Shown piece by piece: positions 20,448 to 28,401 of a stretch of DNA of 64,000 bases. How positions within the stretch are numbered: the stretch's first letter is position 1; the number at the start of each line of letters is the position of its first letter. Source of the DNA: Micromonospora echinospora. Lineage in GTDB: Bacteria; Actinomycetota; Actinomycetes; Mycobacteriales; Micromonosporaceae. The stretch lies in assembly GCF_900091495.1 (NCBI RefSeq), contig NZ_LT607413.1, positions 4,479,001-4,543,000 of the forward strand. Direction: 5' to 3'. The position numbers and the translations under genes were made by a program. The notes under the pieces are model-generated. The model worked only from the letters and a program-made list of their open reading frames with translations, was not told the DNA's origin and did not search any database.

Positions 20448-20920
20448 TGCAGCTCGACCAGCTCTACCAGGAGATCATCCTGGACCACTACAAGCGCCCG
20501 CAGGGCCGCGGCCTGCGCGACCCGCAGGAGCCGGGCGACCGGGTCGCCGAGGCGCACCACGTCAACCCGACCTGCGGGGACGAGGTGACCGTCCGGGTCG
20601 CCACCGACGGCACGGTGCTGCACGACATCTCGTACGACGGCATGGGCTGCTCGATCAGCCAGGCGTCGGCGAGCGTGCTGCACGAGCTGCTGACGGGTCG
20701 CCCGGCCGACGAGGCGTTCGCCGTGCACGAGGCGTTCGTCGAGCTGTTGTCCGGGCGTGGCCAGGTCACGCCGGACGAGGACGTGCTCGGTGACGGGGTA
20801 GCGTTCGCGGGTGTCGCCCGCTACCCCGCCCGGGTCAAGTGCGCGCTGCTGTCGTGGATGGCGTTCAAGGACGCCGCGGCACGCGCGGGGGTGGGCGCGA
20901 GCCCGGAGGTGAAGGCATGA
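20447..20920 (+). CDS. sufU: Zinc-dependent sulfurtransferase SufU
   Basis: IscU-like protein that in Gram-positive bacteria accepts persulfide sulfur from SufS. The 157-residue product keeps the metal ligands Cys43, Asp45, Cys68 and Cys132 (motifs NPTCGDEV, GMGCSIS, RVKCALLSW), plus the N-terminal LYQEIILDHYKRP helix. Overlaps at both ends (sufS stop, sufT start) mark it as coupled in the operon. Confidence 0.96.
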   Translation: MQLDQLYQEIILDHYKRPQGRGLRDPQEPGDRVAEAHHVNPTCGDEVTVRVATDGTVLHDISYDGMGCSISQASASVLHELLTGRPADEAFAVHEAFVELLSGRGQVTPDEDVLGDGVAFAGVARYPARVKCALLSWMAFKDAAARAGVGASPEVKA

Positions 20921-21393
20921 GTTCTGAGGACACCGCGACGGCCCCCACGCCGTCGCCCGAGGCGGCCGTGACGCCGCCCGACGGCACCACGACGGCGCCG
21001 TCCGAGCAGGCCGCGACGGCCACCGGCGGGGAGGGCACCCAGACCCCGACCGCCACGTCGGCCGGCGGCAAGGCCGCGCTCGCCGACATCGAGGAGGCGA
21101 TGAAGGACGTCGTCGACCCGGAGTTGGGCATCAACGTGGTCGACCTCGGCCTGGTGTACGGCGTCCACGTCGACGACGACAACGTCGCCACCATCGACAT
21201 GACCCTGACCTCGGCGGCCTGCCCGTTGACCGACGAGATCGAGGCGCAGTGCCGGCAGGCGTTGTGCACCGGCCCGGGTGGGGGACTGGTCGCCGACTTC
21301 CGGATCAACTGGGTGTGGATCCCGCCATGGGGCCCCGACAAGATCACCGACGACGGTCGGGAGCAGCTCCGCGCCCTCGGCTTCAACGTCTGA
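20917..21393 (+). CDS. sufT: SufT-like DUF59/MIP18 family Fe-S maturation protein
   Basis: Last suf gene; homologues help deliver or mature Fe-S clusters. The conserved DUF59 domain spans about residues 53-158 with EAMKDVVDPELGINVVDLGLVYG and the reactive-cysteine region TSAACPLTDEIE, ending WIPPWGPDKITDDGREQLRALG. Residues 1-52 form an Ala/Thr/Pro-rich, low-complexity extension that looks disordered and is not part of the family core. It overlaps sufU (ATGA), and a strong hairpin closes the operon. Confidence 0.92.
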   Translation: MSSEDTATAPTPSPEAAVTPPDGTTTAPSEQAATATGGEGTQTPTATSAGGKAALADIEEAMKDVVDPELGINVVDLGLVYGVHVDDDNVATIDMTLTSAACPLTDEIEAQCRQALCTGPGGGLVADFRINWVWIPPWGPDKITDDGREQLRALGFNV

Positions 21394-21406
21394 TCGACCG
21401 CTCGTC

Positions 21407-21444
21407 CGTCGAGGTGCCGCCCCGCCCGGGGCGGCACCTCGACG
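21407..21444 (+). terminator. Terminator of the suf operon
   Basis: A perfect 17-bp stem (21407-21423 with 21428-21444) with a 4-nt loop, 13 nt after the sufT stop. It is followed by CTTGCC rather than a U-tract, the common high-GC form. Confidence 0.85.
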
Positions 21445-21580
21445 CTTGCCAGGTAAATCGGTCGCGGGAACGACCGCCCCGGGCCGACGATGAGCGGATG
21501 CACGAGTCGTACCGCAGCAGCGTCCCTGTCGCTCCGGCCACCGCCGCCGGCCGACAGCGCACGTCGCCGCGCTCCGGCCC

Positions 21581-22210
21581 GTGTCGTCGCCCGTCGTCGT
21601 GAGCGCCTTCCTCGCCGGCCTGGTCGCCGGCTACGGCGTCGCCGTCCCGGTCGGCGCGATCGCGGTGCTGGTCCTCGGTCTGACCGCGCGCACCTCGTTC
21701 CGCGTCGGGGCCGCCGCCGCGCTCGGTGTCGCCACCGCCGACGGGCTCTACGCCGCCGTCGCCGCGCTGGGCGGGACCGTGGTGGCGGGGCTGGTCGCCC
21801 CGGTCGCCGACCCGCTGCGGCTGGTCGCCGCCGGGGTTCTCCTCGCCCTCGCCGCCCACGGCGCGTGGCGGGCCCTGCGTCCCCGGACACCTGCGTCGAC
21901 ACCGACGCGGCGGGGCCTGGACACGCCGGCCCGCGCCTTCCTCGGCGTCCTGGCGTTGACCATGCTGAACCCGGCGACCGTGGTCTACTTCGCCGCGCTC
22001 GTCCTCGGCCGCTCCGACGCCGTCGCACCGCTGGCCGCCGGACTGTTCGTGCTCGGGGCGTTCCTCGCCTCGGCGAGCTGGCAGCTGTTCGTCGCGGCCG
22101 GCGGCAGCCTCGTCGGCCGGGTGCTCACCGGACCCCGGGGCCGGTTGGTCACCGCCCTGACCTCCAGCGCCATCATCGCCGCCCTCGCCGTCACCATGCT
22201 GCTCGGTTGA
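21581..22210 (+). CDS. LysE-family exporter-like membrane protein
   Basis: 209-residue membrane protein with about five or six hydrophobic helices in the LysE/RhtB layout. The first helix has the typical GLVAGYGVAVPVGAIAVLVL pattern, a loop follows with a positively charged RTSFRVG, and the later helix has TMLNPATVVYFAAL, the NPxT-type motif of the family. Substrate unknown (amino acids or related compounds). The GTG at 21581 lacks a clear Shine-Dalgarno and a second GTG six codons later is possible. No functional link to the upstream suf operon, which is closed by a terminator. Confidence 0.85.
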   Translation: MSSPVVVSAFLAGLVAGYGVAVPVGAIAVLVLGLTARTSFRVGAAAALGVATADGLYAAVAALGGTVVAGLVAPVADPLRLVAAGVLLALAAHGAWRALRPRTPASTPTRRGLDTPARAFLGVLALTMLNPATVVYFAALVLGRSDAVAPLAAGLFVLGAFLASASWQLFVAAGGSLVGRVLTGPRGRLVTALTSSAIIAALAVTMLLG

Positions 22211-22452
22211 CCGCCTAGCCGGCCGTCGTTGGCCGGCAACGCCTGGGGCCCGCGACCGGCTCGCGACGGGCTGCGGCGGATCGGCGGGTCGCGGCCGTGG
22301 GCCGCCCGCATCGCCGGTCGAGCACCGAACATCCCGCCGTTGGCCACGTTGTGCCATGGGGTCATCCTGTCGGTGCCAGTCGTGCATGGGGTGCGGCCGA
22401 CGGGCGTGCTCTGGGAAGCTCGGTCGGCAGGATGGGTACGAGCGGAGGGGTG

Positions 22453-23106
22453 ATGGGCATGCGCAGTTGGCCGGCACCGGGTGGGGGACGCTGGATCGAG
22501 GTCGAGCCGGCCCGGGTCGCCCGCTGGGTCGAGGGTTTCGCCACCCGGCACGGCGCCCCGGCCACCACCGGTCAGCCGTACGGGCTGCTGCTGACCGCGC
22601 CGGACGGCGCGACCGCCGCACTGCACACCCCGCCCGGCGCGCCGGCCACCCCGGACGTGACCGGCTTCGCGGCGGCGGCCACCGCGAACCGCCGCATCGG
22701 CCTGCTGCTGGCCCGCAAGGGCGGCGTGGCGGTGGGCGTCGCCGACGGCGACAAGCTGACCGTCTCCAAGGTCGACACCCGGTACGTGCAGGGGCGCACC
22801 GCCGCCGGAGGCTGGTCCCAGCAGCGGTTCGCCCGCCGCCGTGACAACCAGGCCAAGGCGGTCCTCGGCGACGCCGCCGACCTGGCCGTCCGTCTCCTGC
22901 TGCCCGAGGCGTCGACGCTCACCGCCCTGGTCACCGGCGGTGACCGCCGCGCGATCGACACCGTCCTCGCCGACCGGCGCCTCGCCCCGCTGGCGGCGCT
23001 ACGCGCCGACCGTCACCTCGACGTCCCCGAACCCCGCCACCCCGTGCTGCTCGCCGCCATCCCGGCCGCCCACGCCGTCCACGTCCTCGTCCACGACCCC
23101 GAGTGA
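22453..23106 (+). CDS. acVLRF1-type (Vms1-like) peptidyl-tRNA hydrolase
   Basis: Resembles the actinobacterial VLRF1 family, relatives of eRF1/Vms1 that release nascent chains from peptidyl-tRNA on stalled ribosomes. The 217-residue product carries the loop TAAGGWSQQRFARRRDNQ, where Gln123/Gln124 stand in the place of the catalytic glutamine of the family, and a preceding beta-strand region with VAVGVADGDKLTVSKVDTRYVQGR. GGAGG lies just upstream of the ATG; the second in-frame Met (third codon) is equally reachable. Likely a ribosome-rescue enzyme; assignment is from motif memory. Confidence 0.8.
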   Translation: MGMRSWPAPGGGRWIEVEPARVARWVEGFATRHGAPATTGQPYGLLLTAPDGATAALHTPPGAPATPDVTGFAAAATANRRIGLLLARKGGVAVGVADGDKLTVSKVDTRYVQGRTAAGGWSQQRFARRRDNQAKAVLGDAADLAVRLLLPEASTLTALVTGGDRRAIDTVLADRRLAPLAALRADRHLDVPEPRHPVLLAAIPAAHAVHVLVHDPE

Positions 23107-23188
23107 GCGGAAGCGTCCGGCTACCCGCACCGAGCGCGTACGTCGACCACGCCGCCCCTCCACCCGCCCGCCGCTCGGGACGGGTCCG

Positions 23189-24193
23189 TCACCGTTCGTC
23201 GCGCAGCGTGCGGACGTAGGTCGCGGTGAGCGCGACCGCACGGTCCTCGTCGTGGGACAGCGCCGCAAGGGCATCCGACGCCGTGCTCCCCGGCACGTCG
23301 GCGAGCGCCTGGACCAGCCGTAGGCGTGCGGCCGGTTCGGAGGTACCGGGAGCGAGGCGGTCGACGAGCCCGGTGGCGATCCGGTCCGCCAACGCGGGAT
23401 CACCGGCCAGCGCGCTCAGCGCGTCGGCCGCGTCGACGTCGTTCGTCCCCTCGACGATCATCTCGACCAGCGTCGGGACCGCCTCGACCACGCCACGTGC
23501 CCCGAGCACCAGGGCGGCGTGCCGGCGGACCGTGAGGTCGGCGTGCGTGAGGGCGTCCCGCAGCAGGTCGGTCGCCGCGTCGTGCGGGATCTCGGCGACG
23601 GCCCGGACGGCACGTCGGCGCACCTCGGCCGTCGGTGCGTCGAGGCCCTCGGCGAGCAGGGCCAGTCCGTCGTCGCCGGACTGGGCCAGGGCCCAGCGGA
23701 GGGCACCGGCGACGTTCGGATCCGCCTCGCTCAACGCCGCCTCGACCAGGGCCTCCACCGGCACCGGGAACTCCCCGACCGAGGAGAGCGCGGCGCGTTG
23801 GCGCCGGTCCGCGCTCTCCGAACCCAGATCCTGGAGGAGCGCGACGACCTGGAGCACGTCCGCCCAGTCGTCGGGTTCCGCGGCACCGATCCGGCGCAGC
23901 CGGGTCAGCAGCTCCACCTCACCCGCGATGCGGTCGCGGGTCTGGCGGATGAGGTCGTCGACGAGGTCCGAGGGGCGGAAGCCGGGATCGTCGAGCGCGC
24001 GCCCGACCTCCCGCAGCGACAGCCCCAGAGACCGCAGGCTCTCGATGTGGAAGATCCGGCGGATGTCCTCGTGGGAGTACTCCCGGTAGCCGCCCACCGT
24101 ACGACCCGTCGGCCGGACCAGGCCGAGCGTGTCGTAGTGCCGGAGCATGCGGGCGCTGACCCCGGACCGTCGGGCCACCTCACCGATCAACAC
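23189..24193 (-). CDS. MerR-family regulator fused to HEAT repeats
   Basis: Transcription factor of 334 residues. Residues 1-70 form a MerR DNA-binding domain (LIGEVARRSGVSARMLRHYDTLGLVRP, then GGYREYSHEDIRRI), with a dimerisation helix after it. Residues about 130-334 are alpha-helical HEAT-type repeats (e.g. DAPTAEVRRRAVRAVAEIPHD, TVRRHAALVLGARGVVEAV), an unusual effector domain for MerR proteins. The GTG follows a GGAGG. It is the second gene of a pair with a stand-alone HEAT protein just upstream on the same strand, whose promoter has MerR geometry, so autoregulation is likely. Confidence 0.9.
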   Translation of the reverse strand: MLIGEVARRSGVSARMLRHYDTLGLVRPTGRTVGGYREYSHEDIRRIFHIESLRSLGLSLREVGRALDDPGFRPSDLVDDLIRQTRDRIAGEVELLTRLRRIGAAEPDDWADVLQVVALLQDLGSESADRRQRAALSSVGEFPVPVEALVEAALSEADPNVAGALRWALAQSGDDGLALLAEGLDAPTAEVRRRAVRAVAEIPHDAATDLLRDALTHADLTVRRHAALVLGARGVVEAVPTLVEMIVEGTNDVDAADALSALAGDPALADRIATGLVDRLAPGTSEPAARLRLVQALADVPGSTASDALAALSHDEDRAVALTATYVRTLRDER

Positions 24194-24199
24194 TGCCGG

Positions 24200-24874
24200 T
24201 CATCCCTCCTGGCTGGTCGGGCCGAGGGCCACGATGCGCTTCGCCTCCTCGATCGCGAAGCCGAATCCGGCATCCGGGTCCTCCAACAGCCGTTCCGTGG
24301 CGATCGCGTGCTGGCGTACCCGAGGGTCGGGATGCGTCGTCGCGGCGCGCAGGGCCGGCTCGATCGTCTCACCGAGGGCGACCAGTGCCCGGCTGAGACT
24401 CAACTGCGTCTCCCGCCCGCCGCGCCCGAGTTGCGTCACCAACACCTCGGCCAGCCCGGGTTCGTCGCCGTCCGGTACGAGGACGACCGCCGTGCGCCAC
24501 GCGGCCCGGGCCACCCCGTCGTCGGCGTCGGTCAGCAGGTCCCGGGTGATCGCCGGCCACGCCCGCCGGTCCGCGATCTTGGACAACGTGTGCAACGCCT
24601 GGCTCCGGGCCTGCGTACGCTCCGACCGGAGTTCGTCGAGGAGCTTCGGCACCGTCACCGACGACGGGTGACGGGTGAGTGCCCAGGTGAGCATGTCACG
24701 GACGAAGAACTCCGGCTCGACCGCGCACCGCTCGACGAGCGGGTCGACGAACCGTGGGTCCGGGGCCGTACCGACGGCCAATGCCGCCCGCAGCCGCACC
24801 GACGGGTCGCCGCTGGCCAGCCCCCGGAGGGCGGGCAGCACGTTCGGGTCCTCGGTCGGCGTGGTCATCTCCAT
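24200..24874 (-). CDS. HEAT-repeat protein
   Basis: A 224-residue all-helical protein made of about six HEAT/Armadillo-like units (for example DPSVRLRAALAVGTAPD, ARSQALHTLSKIADR, DPRVRQHAIATERLL). Such solenoids bind proteins or nucleic acids; no catalytic motif is seen. The ATG at 24874 is chosen because it lies 6 nt after the -10 box of a MerR-type promoter (leaderless); TTG at 24886 is an alternative that would overlap that box. It ends 6 nt before the MerR-HEAT gene. The two proteins may interact through their similar repeat domains (inference). Confidence 0.82.
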   Translation of the reverse strand: MEMTTPTEDPNVLPALRGLASGDPSVRLRAALAVGTAPDPRFVDPLVERCAVEPEFFVRDMLTWALTRHPSSVTVPKLLDELRSERTQARSQALHTLSKIADRRAWPAITRDLLTDADDGVARAAWRTAVVLVPDGDEPGLAEVLVTQLGRGGRETQLSLSRALVALGETIEPALRAATTHPDPRVRQHAIATERLLEDPDAGFGFAIEEAKRIVALGPTSQEG

Positions 24875-24880
24875 GACCAC

Positions 24881-24911
24881 AGTCAAAACCTTGCCACCGT
24901 GTGAAGGTCAA
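24881..24911 (-). promoter_or_regulatory. MerR-type promoter/operator of the HEAT-MerR operon
   Basis: On the reverse strand TTGACC (-35, 24911-24906) and TTGACT (-10, 24886-24881) are separated by 19 bp, the long spacer typical of MerR-regulated promoters. The spacer and the edge of the -35 hold the dyad ACCTT-N2-CAC-G-GTG-N2-AAGGT centred between the boxes. The start codon ATG follows the -10 by 6 nt. Confidence 0.75.
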
Positions 24912-24994
24912 CCGGGAACGCGTCCCGTCGAAGGACGACCTCGCGCGGGAGAAGTCGTGGCGTGCTCTCTGGGGTGACCCGCTGGATGTTCCGC

Positions 24995-25525
24995 CTATCC
25001 GGTCCGGTGCTCGGGCCAGAACCGGATCAGATACTGCTCAAGGCCGGCGAGGCGCTGCCAGGCGGCGGCGGAGTCGTCGGCGGGGACGGAGAGGGTCTCC
25101 GCGCCGACCCGTGCGGCTTCCCGTTGCATCTCGGCGCGGCCGGTGTGCCCGAGCGCGACCGCGTAACGGCCCGGCCCGCCGGGCAGCTCGACCACCGGCA
25201 CGTCGAGCGGGAAGCTGGGGTCCGCCTCCACCACGAGCCGGCCGGTGGCGAGTTCCACCGTGGTCTGCGGTTCCCAGTGCCACGGCGGCTCCTCGGCGGG
25301 CGCGGTGTCGACAACCTCGATCCTGAGCCGGGGCCGGGTCATCTGGTGGGCGCCGCGGACCAGGAGGATGCCAGCGGCGGCGGCGCTGAGACGTCCGCGG
25401 CGGCTGTTGGGGATCCGGACTGCCTGGAAGACCGCCACTTGGGCCTCCCGGCTGACCGCGCTGACGTCCCGGACCAGGAACAACCCGTTGTCGGTGGGGA
25501 TGACAGCATCGACAACCGTCGGCAC
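24995..25525 (-). CDS. Hypothetical protein
   Basis: 176-residue soluble protein of unknown function. The GTG is chosen because AAGGAG lies 7 nt upstream. It begins VPTVVDAVIPTDNGLFLVRDVSAV and ends EQYLIRFWPEHRTG, with a central region rich in beta-strand-like segments (RLRIEVVDTAPAEEPPWHWEP, TGRLVVEADPSFPLDVPVVELPG). No signal peptide, membrane helix or catalytic motif is seen. It lies in a stretch of unrelated accessory genes; an immunity-protein role is possible but only by neighbourhood. Confidence 0.7.
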   Translation of the reverse strand: MPTVVDAVIPTDNGLFLVRDVSAVSREAQVAVFQAVRIPNSRRGRLSAAAAGILLVRGAHQMTRPRLRIEVVDTAPAEEPPWHWEPQTTVELATGRLVVEADPSFPLDVPVVELPGGPGRYAVALGHTGRAEMQREAARVGAETLSVPADDSAAAWQRLAGLEQYLIRFWPEHRTG

Positions 25526-25829
25526 GGCCCAGCTCCTTCCGAACGTGCTCAGGGGTCTGCGCGCTGGTGCACCGGAGGGACCCCTGAGCCGCGATCTCGG
25601 CGGGACGTCACCGCCGGTGACGCCAATCGCGTCACCCAGCATCAGCCCGAGAACGCAAACCTCGGGCGGCGGCGAGCTGTTGCGGCGTCACCCTCGTCAT
25701 CCAGCAGAGCATAAGGGCGGCTGTGGCGGATCACCGCCTCGCCGACTGTAGCGAGATGAAGAGCGAAGACGCGGCGCCAGGCGGCGACCCGCCGGCCTGC
25801 CACCGCAGCTCTCAGCTACGGCCGAGGGC
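25526..25829. other. Intergenic region, no gene seen
   Basis: About 300 nt between two reverse-strand genes. It contains a short CGTCACC-gcc-GGTGACG hairpin (25606-25622) and no convincing reading frame; it probably holds the end of the beta-propeller transcript and the promoter of the downstream hypothetical gene. Confidence 0.5.
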
Positions 25830-27140
25830 TCAGTGGCCGCCCCGGTGCCGGACGAAGATGTCGGTGACGTCGTTGGTGTCGTCGGGTACGAGGTTGGTCG
25901 CCAGGGAGTGGTAGGTGATGTAGCGGCCGTCGGCGCTGATCGCCGGGAGTTCGCTGTGGTGGTTGGCCTGGTCGCCGGTGGTGGAGACGCTGACGCGACG
26001 GGTGGTGCCGGTGATCCGGTCCCGGACGAAGATGTCGGTGACGTCGTTGGTGTCGTCGGGTACGAGGTTGGTCGCCAGGGATTGGTAGGTGACGTACCGC
26101 CCGTCGGCGCTGATCGCCGGGCTCCGGCTGAAGCCGTCGCCCTGGTTGCCGGTGGTGGAGACGCTGACGCGGCGGGTGGTGCCGGTGATCCGGTTCCAGA
26201 CGAATACGTCGGTGGCGTTGTTGGTGTCCCCGGGCGCGAGATTCGAGGCGTCCGAGGCGTAGCTGACATAGCGGCCGTCGGCGCTGAGCGCCGAGGTGAA
26301 GCTGTCGTCGTTGCCCTGGTCGCCGCCGGTGGAGACGCTGATCCGGCGGGTGGAGCCGGTGGTGCGGTCCCAGACGAGGACGTCGGTGAGGTCGCCATTG
26401 GCGTCGTCGGGTACCAGGTTCGAGGCGCGTGAGGTGTAACTGACGTAGCGGCCGTCGGCACTGATCGCCGGCTCGAAGCTGTCCCGGTCGCCCTGGTCGC
26501 CGGCCGTCGAGACGCTGACGCGGCGGGTGGTGCCGGCGATCTGGTCCCGAACGAAGACGTCGTAGGCGCTGTTCGTGTCCCTGGGTACGAGGTTGGTCGC
26601 CAGGGAGTGGTAGGTGATGTAGCGGCCGTCGGCGCTGATCGCCGGGAGTTCGCTGTAGTGGTTGGCCTGGTAGCCGTTGGTGGAGACGCTGACGCGGGTG
26701 GTGGTGCCGGTGGCGCGGTCCCGGACGAAGACGTCGATCTCGTCGTTGGTGTCGTCGGGTACGAGGTTGGTCGCCAGGGAGTGGTAGGCGACGTACCGCC
26801 CGTCGGCGCTGATCGCTGAAGCCCGGCTGAATCCATTGGCCTGGTCACCGGTGGTGGAGACGCTGACGCGGGTGGTGGTGCCGGTGATCCGGTCGCGGAC
26901 GAAGATGTCGCTGACGCCGTTGGTGTCGTCGGGTACGAGGTTGGTGGCGTCGGAGTCGAAGGTGACGTAGCGGCCGTCGGCGCTGATCGCCGGGTCGTCG
27001 CTGCGGTCGTTGCTCTGGTCGCCGGTGGTGGAGACGCTGACCCGGGTGGTGGTGGCCCCGTTCGCGGTGGCCGGTGGGGCGGCTGCGACGACCACTACGG
27101 CGGTGACGGTCATGGTGAGCCAAATTCGCATACATGCCAT
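25830..27140 (-). CDS. Secreted seven-bladed beta-propeller (TolB/PD40-like)
   Basis: 436-residue exported protein. An N-terminal signal peptide (MACMRIWLTMTVTAVVVVAAAPPATA, cleavage expected near residue 26) is followed by exactly seven repeats of 58-59 residues, each with AISADGRYV, a TNLVPDDTN turn, a DVFVRDR strand and an RVSVST strand. Seven WD40-like PD40 units should close into one propeller. No catalytic domain, anchor or sorting signal is present, so the mature protein is propeller only. The DNA of the repeats is almost identical, which suggests recent amplification or ongoing homogenisation. Ligand unknown. A start three codons later (ATG 27131) is possible. Confidence 0.88.
   Translation of the reverse strand: MACMRIWLTMTVTAVVVVAAAPPATANGATTTRVSVSTTGDQSNDRSDDPAISADGRYVTFDSDATNLVPDDTNGVSDIFVRDRITGTTTRVSVSTTGDQANGFSRASAISADGRYVAYHSLATNLVPDDTNDEIDVFVRDRATGTTTRVSVSTNGYQANHYSELPAISADGRYITYHSLATNLVPRDTNSAYDVFVRDQIAGTTRRVSVSTAGDQGDRDSFEPAISADGRYVSYTSRASNLVPDDANGDLTDVLVWDRTTGSTRRISVSTGGDQGNDDSFTSALSADGRYVSYASDASNLAPGDTNNATDVFVWNRITGTTRRVSVSTTGNQGDGFSRSPAISADGRYVTYQSLATNLVPDDTNDVTDIFVRDRITGTTRRVSVSTTGDQANHHSELPAISADGRYITYHSLATNLVPDDTNDVTDIFVRHRGGH
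25842..27044 (-). repeat. Seven tandem repeats of about 174 bp
   Basis: In-frame repeats encoding the propeller blades. Long blocks (for example around CGTAGCGGCCGTCGGCGCTG and GGTACGAGGTTGGTCG) recur with few changes in each unit. Confidence 0.85.
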
Positions 27141-27331
27141 GTCGGTGCCATCTCTTCAACTCGGACAAAGTGTGCCTTCAAGCGTCGTCCGGTGGAATGA
27201 GCGGGAGCAAGACATGGCACGGAGGAGACGCCCGTCTGTCCTCGATCGGACAATCGCGGCAGATAGGGCATCGGCGTCTCGTGCTGCGGCAGGGGGCGTC
27301 GGACCATCGCGTGGCCGGCTGCCCGGATGAC

Positions 27332-27337
27332 TACCAT
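27332..27337 (+). promoter_or_regulatory. -10 box of a leaderless promoter
   Basis: TACCAT lies 6 nt before the ATG at 27344, with no Shine-Dalgarno between them. Confidence 0.5.
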
Positions 27338-27343
27338 CCCCTC

Positions 27344-28297
27344 ATGATCGAGGATCTGGTCAGGAGGGCGGCTGCCGAGGGCGACGACGCGATCGAGGAG
27401 TTGTGCGTGATCGCGGACTCCGACCCGCAGAGGCTGACCCCGCACTTGGGTCTCCTGCTGGACCTCGACGTGCTGTGGCCGGCGAAGTTGTACCGAGCGG
27501 CGGACACCGACGTGACCCGCCGGATCATCGAGCAGATCGACGGCGGTCGGACGCCGGACCGTCTCAATCATCTGCTCGTCATCCTGGCGCACAGCACTCA
27601 CCCGCTTGCCGAGAGCGCCATACGTCGCTGGTCGACAGAACCGCCGGCCGGCGCGGACAAGCTGTACGTCGGTGCGCTGAGCTACGCGCGCGAGGGCGGT
27701 TGGACGATCGGCCCAGACGGCAATCGACGGGACCTGTGCGGGGGCACCGCGTACCGGTGGGTCATGCGTGAAACACCGCGACGCGCGAACGGGTCCACCT
27801 GTCCGTGGTGTGCGTCGCCGATGTGGACTGCCGCGGACCTCGACACCACAGAGCCCGCCACCGGTGCCGCGATAGCACATACCGGCTGGTCTGGCCGGTT
27901 GGTGATCGAGACCTGCCACTTCTGCGCCTGCTACGGGACGCTGTACAGCCGGGTCACGCCGGCCGGCGCCGCCACCTGGTGGACCGGCAACACCCGCCCG
28001 AGCTACCTACCGAGTGCTGCGGAACCGGAGGATCCCCCGACGCTGCTACCGGCCTTAGGAGCGGCTTTACCGAGCCCGTACCAGGCCAGCGCCTGGGATC
28101 GGGGCGGCTCGACGTTGGGCGGTCGGCCCGACTGGATCCAGGACGCCGAGCACGCCGACTGCCCCGGTTGCGGACAACTGATGGACTATGTGGGTCTGAT
28201 CGGTGGCGCAGATCTGGACGACTTCGGCGAGGGCGCTTACTACCTGCACCTGCATGCGCCGTGCGGGTTCGTTGCGGTGAACTACCAGCAGAGCTGA
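27344..28297 (+). CDS. DUF1963/YwqG-like protein with three CxxC motifs
   Basis: 317-residue soluble protein. The N-terminal third is helical; the C-terminal two thirds contain CPWC, CHFC and CPGC motifs, suggesting zinc binding, and the segment LGGRPDWIQDAEHADCPGCGQLM resembles the C-terminal region of DUF1963 (YwqG-like) proteins, which occur among polymorphic-toxin immunity proteins. The start is in leaderless geometry. It converges with the gene at 28402-29097. The family link is from pattern memory, not a search. Confidence 0.75.
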   Translation: MIEDLVRRAAAEGDDAIEELCVIADSDPQRLTPHLGLLLDLDVLWPAKLYRAADTDVTRRIIEQIDGGRTPDRLNHLLVILAHSTHPLAESAIRRWSTEPPAGADKLYVGALSYAREGGWTIGPDGNRRDLCGGTAYRWVMRETPRRANGSTCPWCASPMWTAADLDTTEPATGAAIAHTGWSGRLVIETCHFCACYGTLYSRVTPAGAATWWTGNTRPSYLPSAAEPEDPPTLLPALGAALPSPYQASAWDRGGSTLGGRPDWIQDAEHADCPGCGQLMDYVGLIGGADLDDFGEGAYYLHLHAPCGFVAVNYQQS

Positions 28298-28401
28298 CCG
28301 CCGGAAGCGCTGCGCCGCGCGCTGTCGGGTACCGCTCCGCACGTTGTCGCACCAGCACCTTCCACCTCGGCACGAGCCTGCTACTCCCACCGCCTCATCG
28401 A

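Noticed and set aside
25842..27044. Regular repeats that could suggest a CRISPR array
   Set aside because: Units are about 174 bp, in frame, and encode beta-propeller blades; there are no short identical repeats with unique spacers.
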